Below, in pieces: positions 14,019 through 14,364 of a DNA stretch of 14,364 nucleotides. Source of the DNA: an uncultured Bacilli bacterium (GTDB lineage: Bacteria > Bacillota_I > Bacilli_A > RF39 > UBA660). The notes under the pieces were generated by a model. It did no database searches, was not told the origin of the DNA, and saw nothing but the letters and a program-made list of their open reading frames with translations. Position numbers and translations under genes: made by a program. The stretch's first letter is position 1; the number at the start of each line of letters is the position of its first letter. The DNA lies in contig CANQFO010000024.1 of assembly GCA_947599755.1 (NCBI GenBank), positions 1 through 14,364 on the forward strand, given 5' to 3'.

Positions 14019-14364
14019 ATGAATTTTATTCGAGAGCAAGTGCAATGTATTATGAGCAAAGATCCAGCAATTAAGAGTGTATGGGAAGTTTTTTTCTATC
14101 CTTCTTTTTGGGCTCTTTTTTATTATCGAATTTCTCATTTTTTATTTTTAAGAAATCATTATTTTTTGGCTCGATATATTAGCGAAAGGGCAAAAAGGAA
14201 AACGGGAATTGAAATTCATCCAGGGGCTGTGATTGGTAAAAATTTATTTATTGATCATGGCAGTGGAGTAGTTATTGGTGAAACTGCGATTATTGGGGAT
14301 GATGTTATTTTATATCATGATGTTACTCTAGGAGGTGTTTGTGATCATCCAGGGAAAAGGCATC
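14019..14364 (+). CDS. cysE: Serine O-acetyltransferase, 5' part only (115 codons visible)
   Basis: Transfers acetyl from acetyl-CoA to L-serine, the first committed step of cysteine synthesis, usually feedback-inhibited by cysteine. The visible part has a short N-terminal helical region with the hydrophobic SFWALFYYRISHF segment typical of the EpsC-like short form. The left-handed beta-helix hexapeptide repeats begin at GIEIHPGAVIG (63-73). The catalytic His is His80 in IDHGSGVVIGETA, and VTLGGV (102-107) precedes the KRH that leads into the rest of the active site. The gene is cut by the window end. ATG at 14019 is set by GAGGTGAT four nt upstream, since upstream ATG and GTG codons hit stops at once. 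It lies 107 nt after queH with no visible terminator, so read-through is possible. Confidence 0.95.
   Translation, partial: MNFIREQVQCIMSKDPAIKSVWEVFFYPSFWALFYYRISHFLFLRNHYFLARYISERAKRKTGIEIHPGAVIGKNLFIDHGSGVVIGETAIIGDDVILYHDVTLGGVCDHPGKRH

Overview
The window is a very AT-rich stretch of bacterial chromosome (roughly 28-30% G+C by eye). It looks like a small-genome, low-GC Firmicutes or Tenericutes-like lineage, for example an uncultured gut Bacilli/RF39-type organism. The evidence is the strong Shine-Dalgarno sites (AGGAGG, and often GGTGAT), a T-box riboswitch, a DacF-type D,D-carboxypeptidase and the lipoprotein signal. The organism makes peptidoglycan, so it is not a wall-less mycoplasma. 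The genetic code appears standard: queH ends in TGA and all tryptophans are TGG. The species is an inference; nothing in the window fixes it.

Layout. 1-75: tRNA-Pro(UGG), lacking its first two bases, followed by a hairpin. 230-952: an unrecognised membrane-anchored protein. 1025-2470 (minus): an archaeal/eukaryotic-type prolyl-tRNA synthetase. 2650-3735: a D-Ala-D-Ala carboxypeptidase. It converges almost end to end with a membrane-tethered metallophosphoesterase (3738-4658, minus). 4745-6831: a two-gene operon of a COG2509-type FAD protein and a lipoprotein cyclophilin, closed by a bidirectional terminator that also serves the dCMP deaminase gene (6948-7505, minus).

7737-8000 is the regulatory centrepiece: a canonical promoter, then a complete T-box leader with a GUA (valine) specifier, a UGGU acceptor-binding bulge and a competing terminator. 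It controls an operon of an HD-domain phosphohydrolase (8001-8765) and an archaeal-type valyl-tRNA synthetase (8755-11178), overlapping by 11 nt. After a 12-bp hairpin come a glycerophosphodiester phosphodiesterase and a DUF4186 protein (11337-12474). Then follow a ZIP metal transporter (minus), the epoxyqueuosine reductase QueH and the 5' part of serine acetyltransferase cysE, which runs off the window.

The content is mainly housekeeping: translation (tRNA-Pro, ProRS, ValRS, QueH), envelope (DacF, lipoprotein PPIase) and small-molecule metabolism. I see no mobile element, CRISPR array, phage gene or recognised defence island. The points most worth a second look are the valine T-box driving an HD hydrolase with an archaeal-type ValRS, the distinct arginine codon use of that operon, the phosphoesterase lacking its GNH(D/E) motif, the unknown protein at 230-952, and a perfect 17-bp tandem duplication upstream of the T-box promoter.
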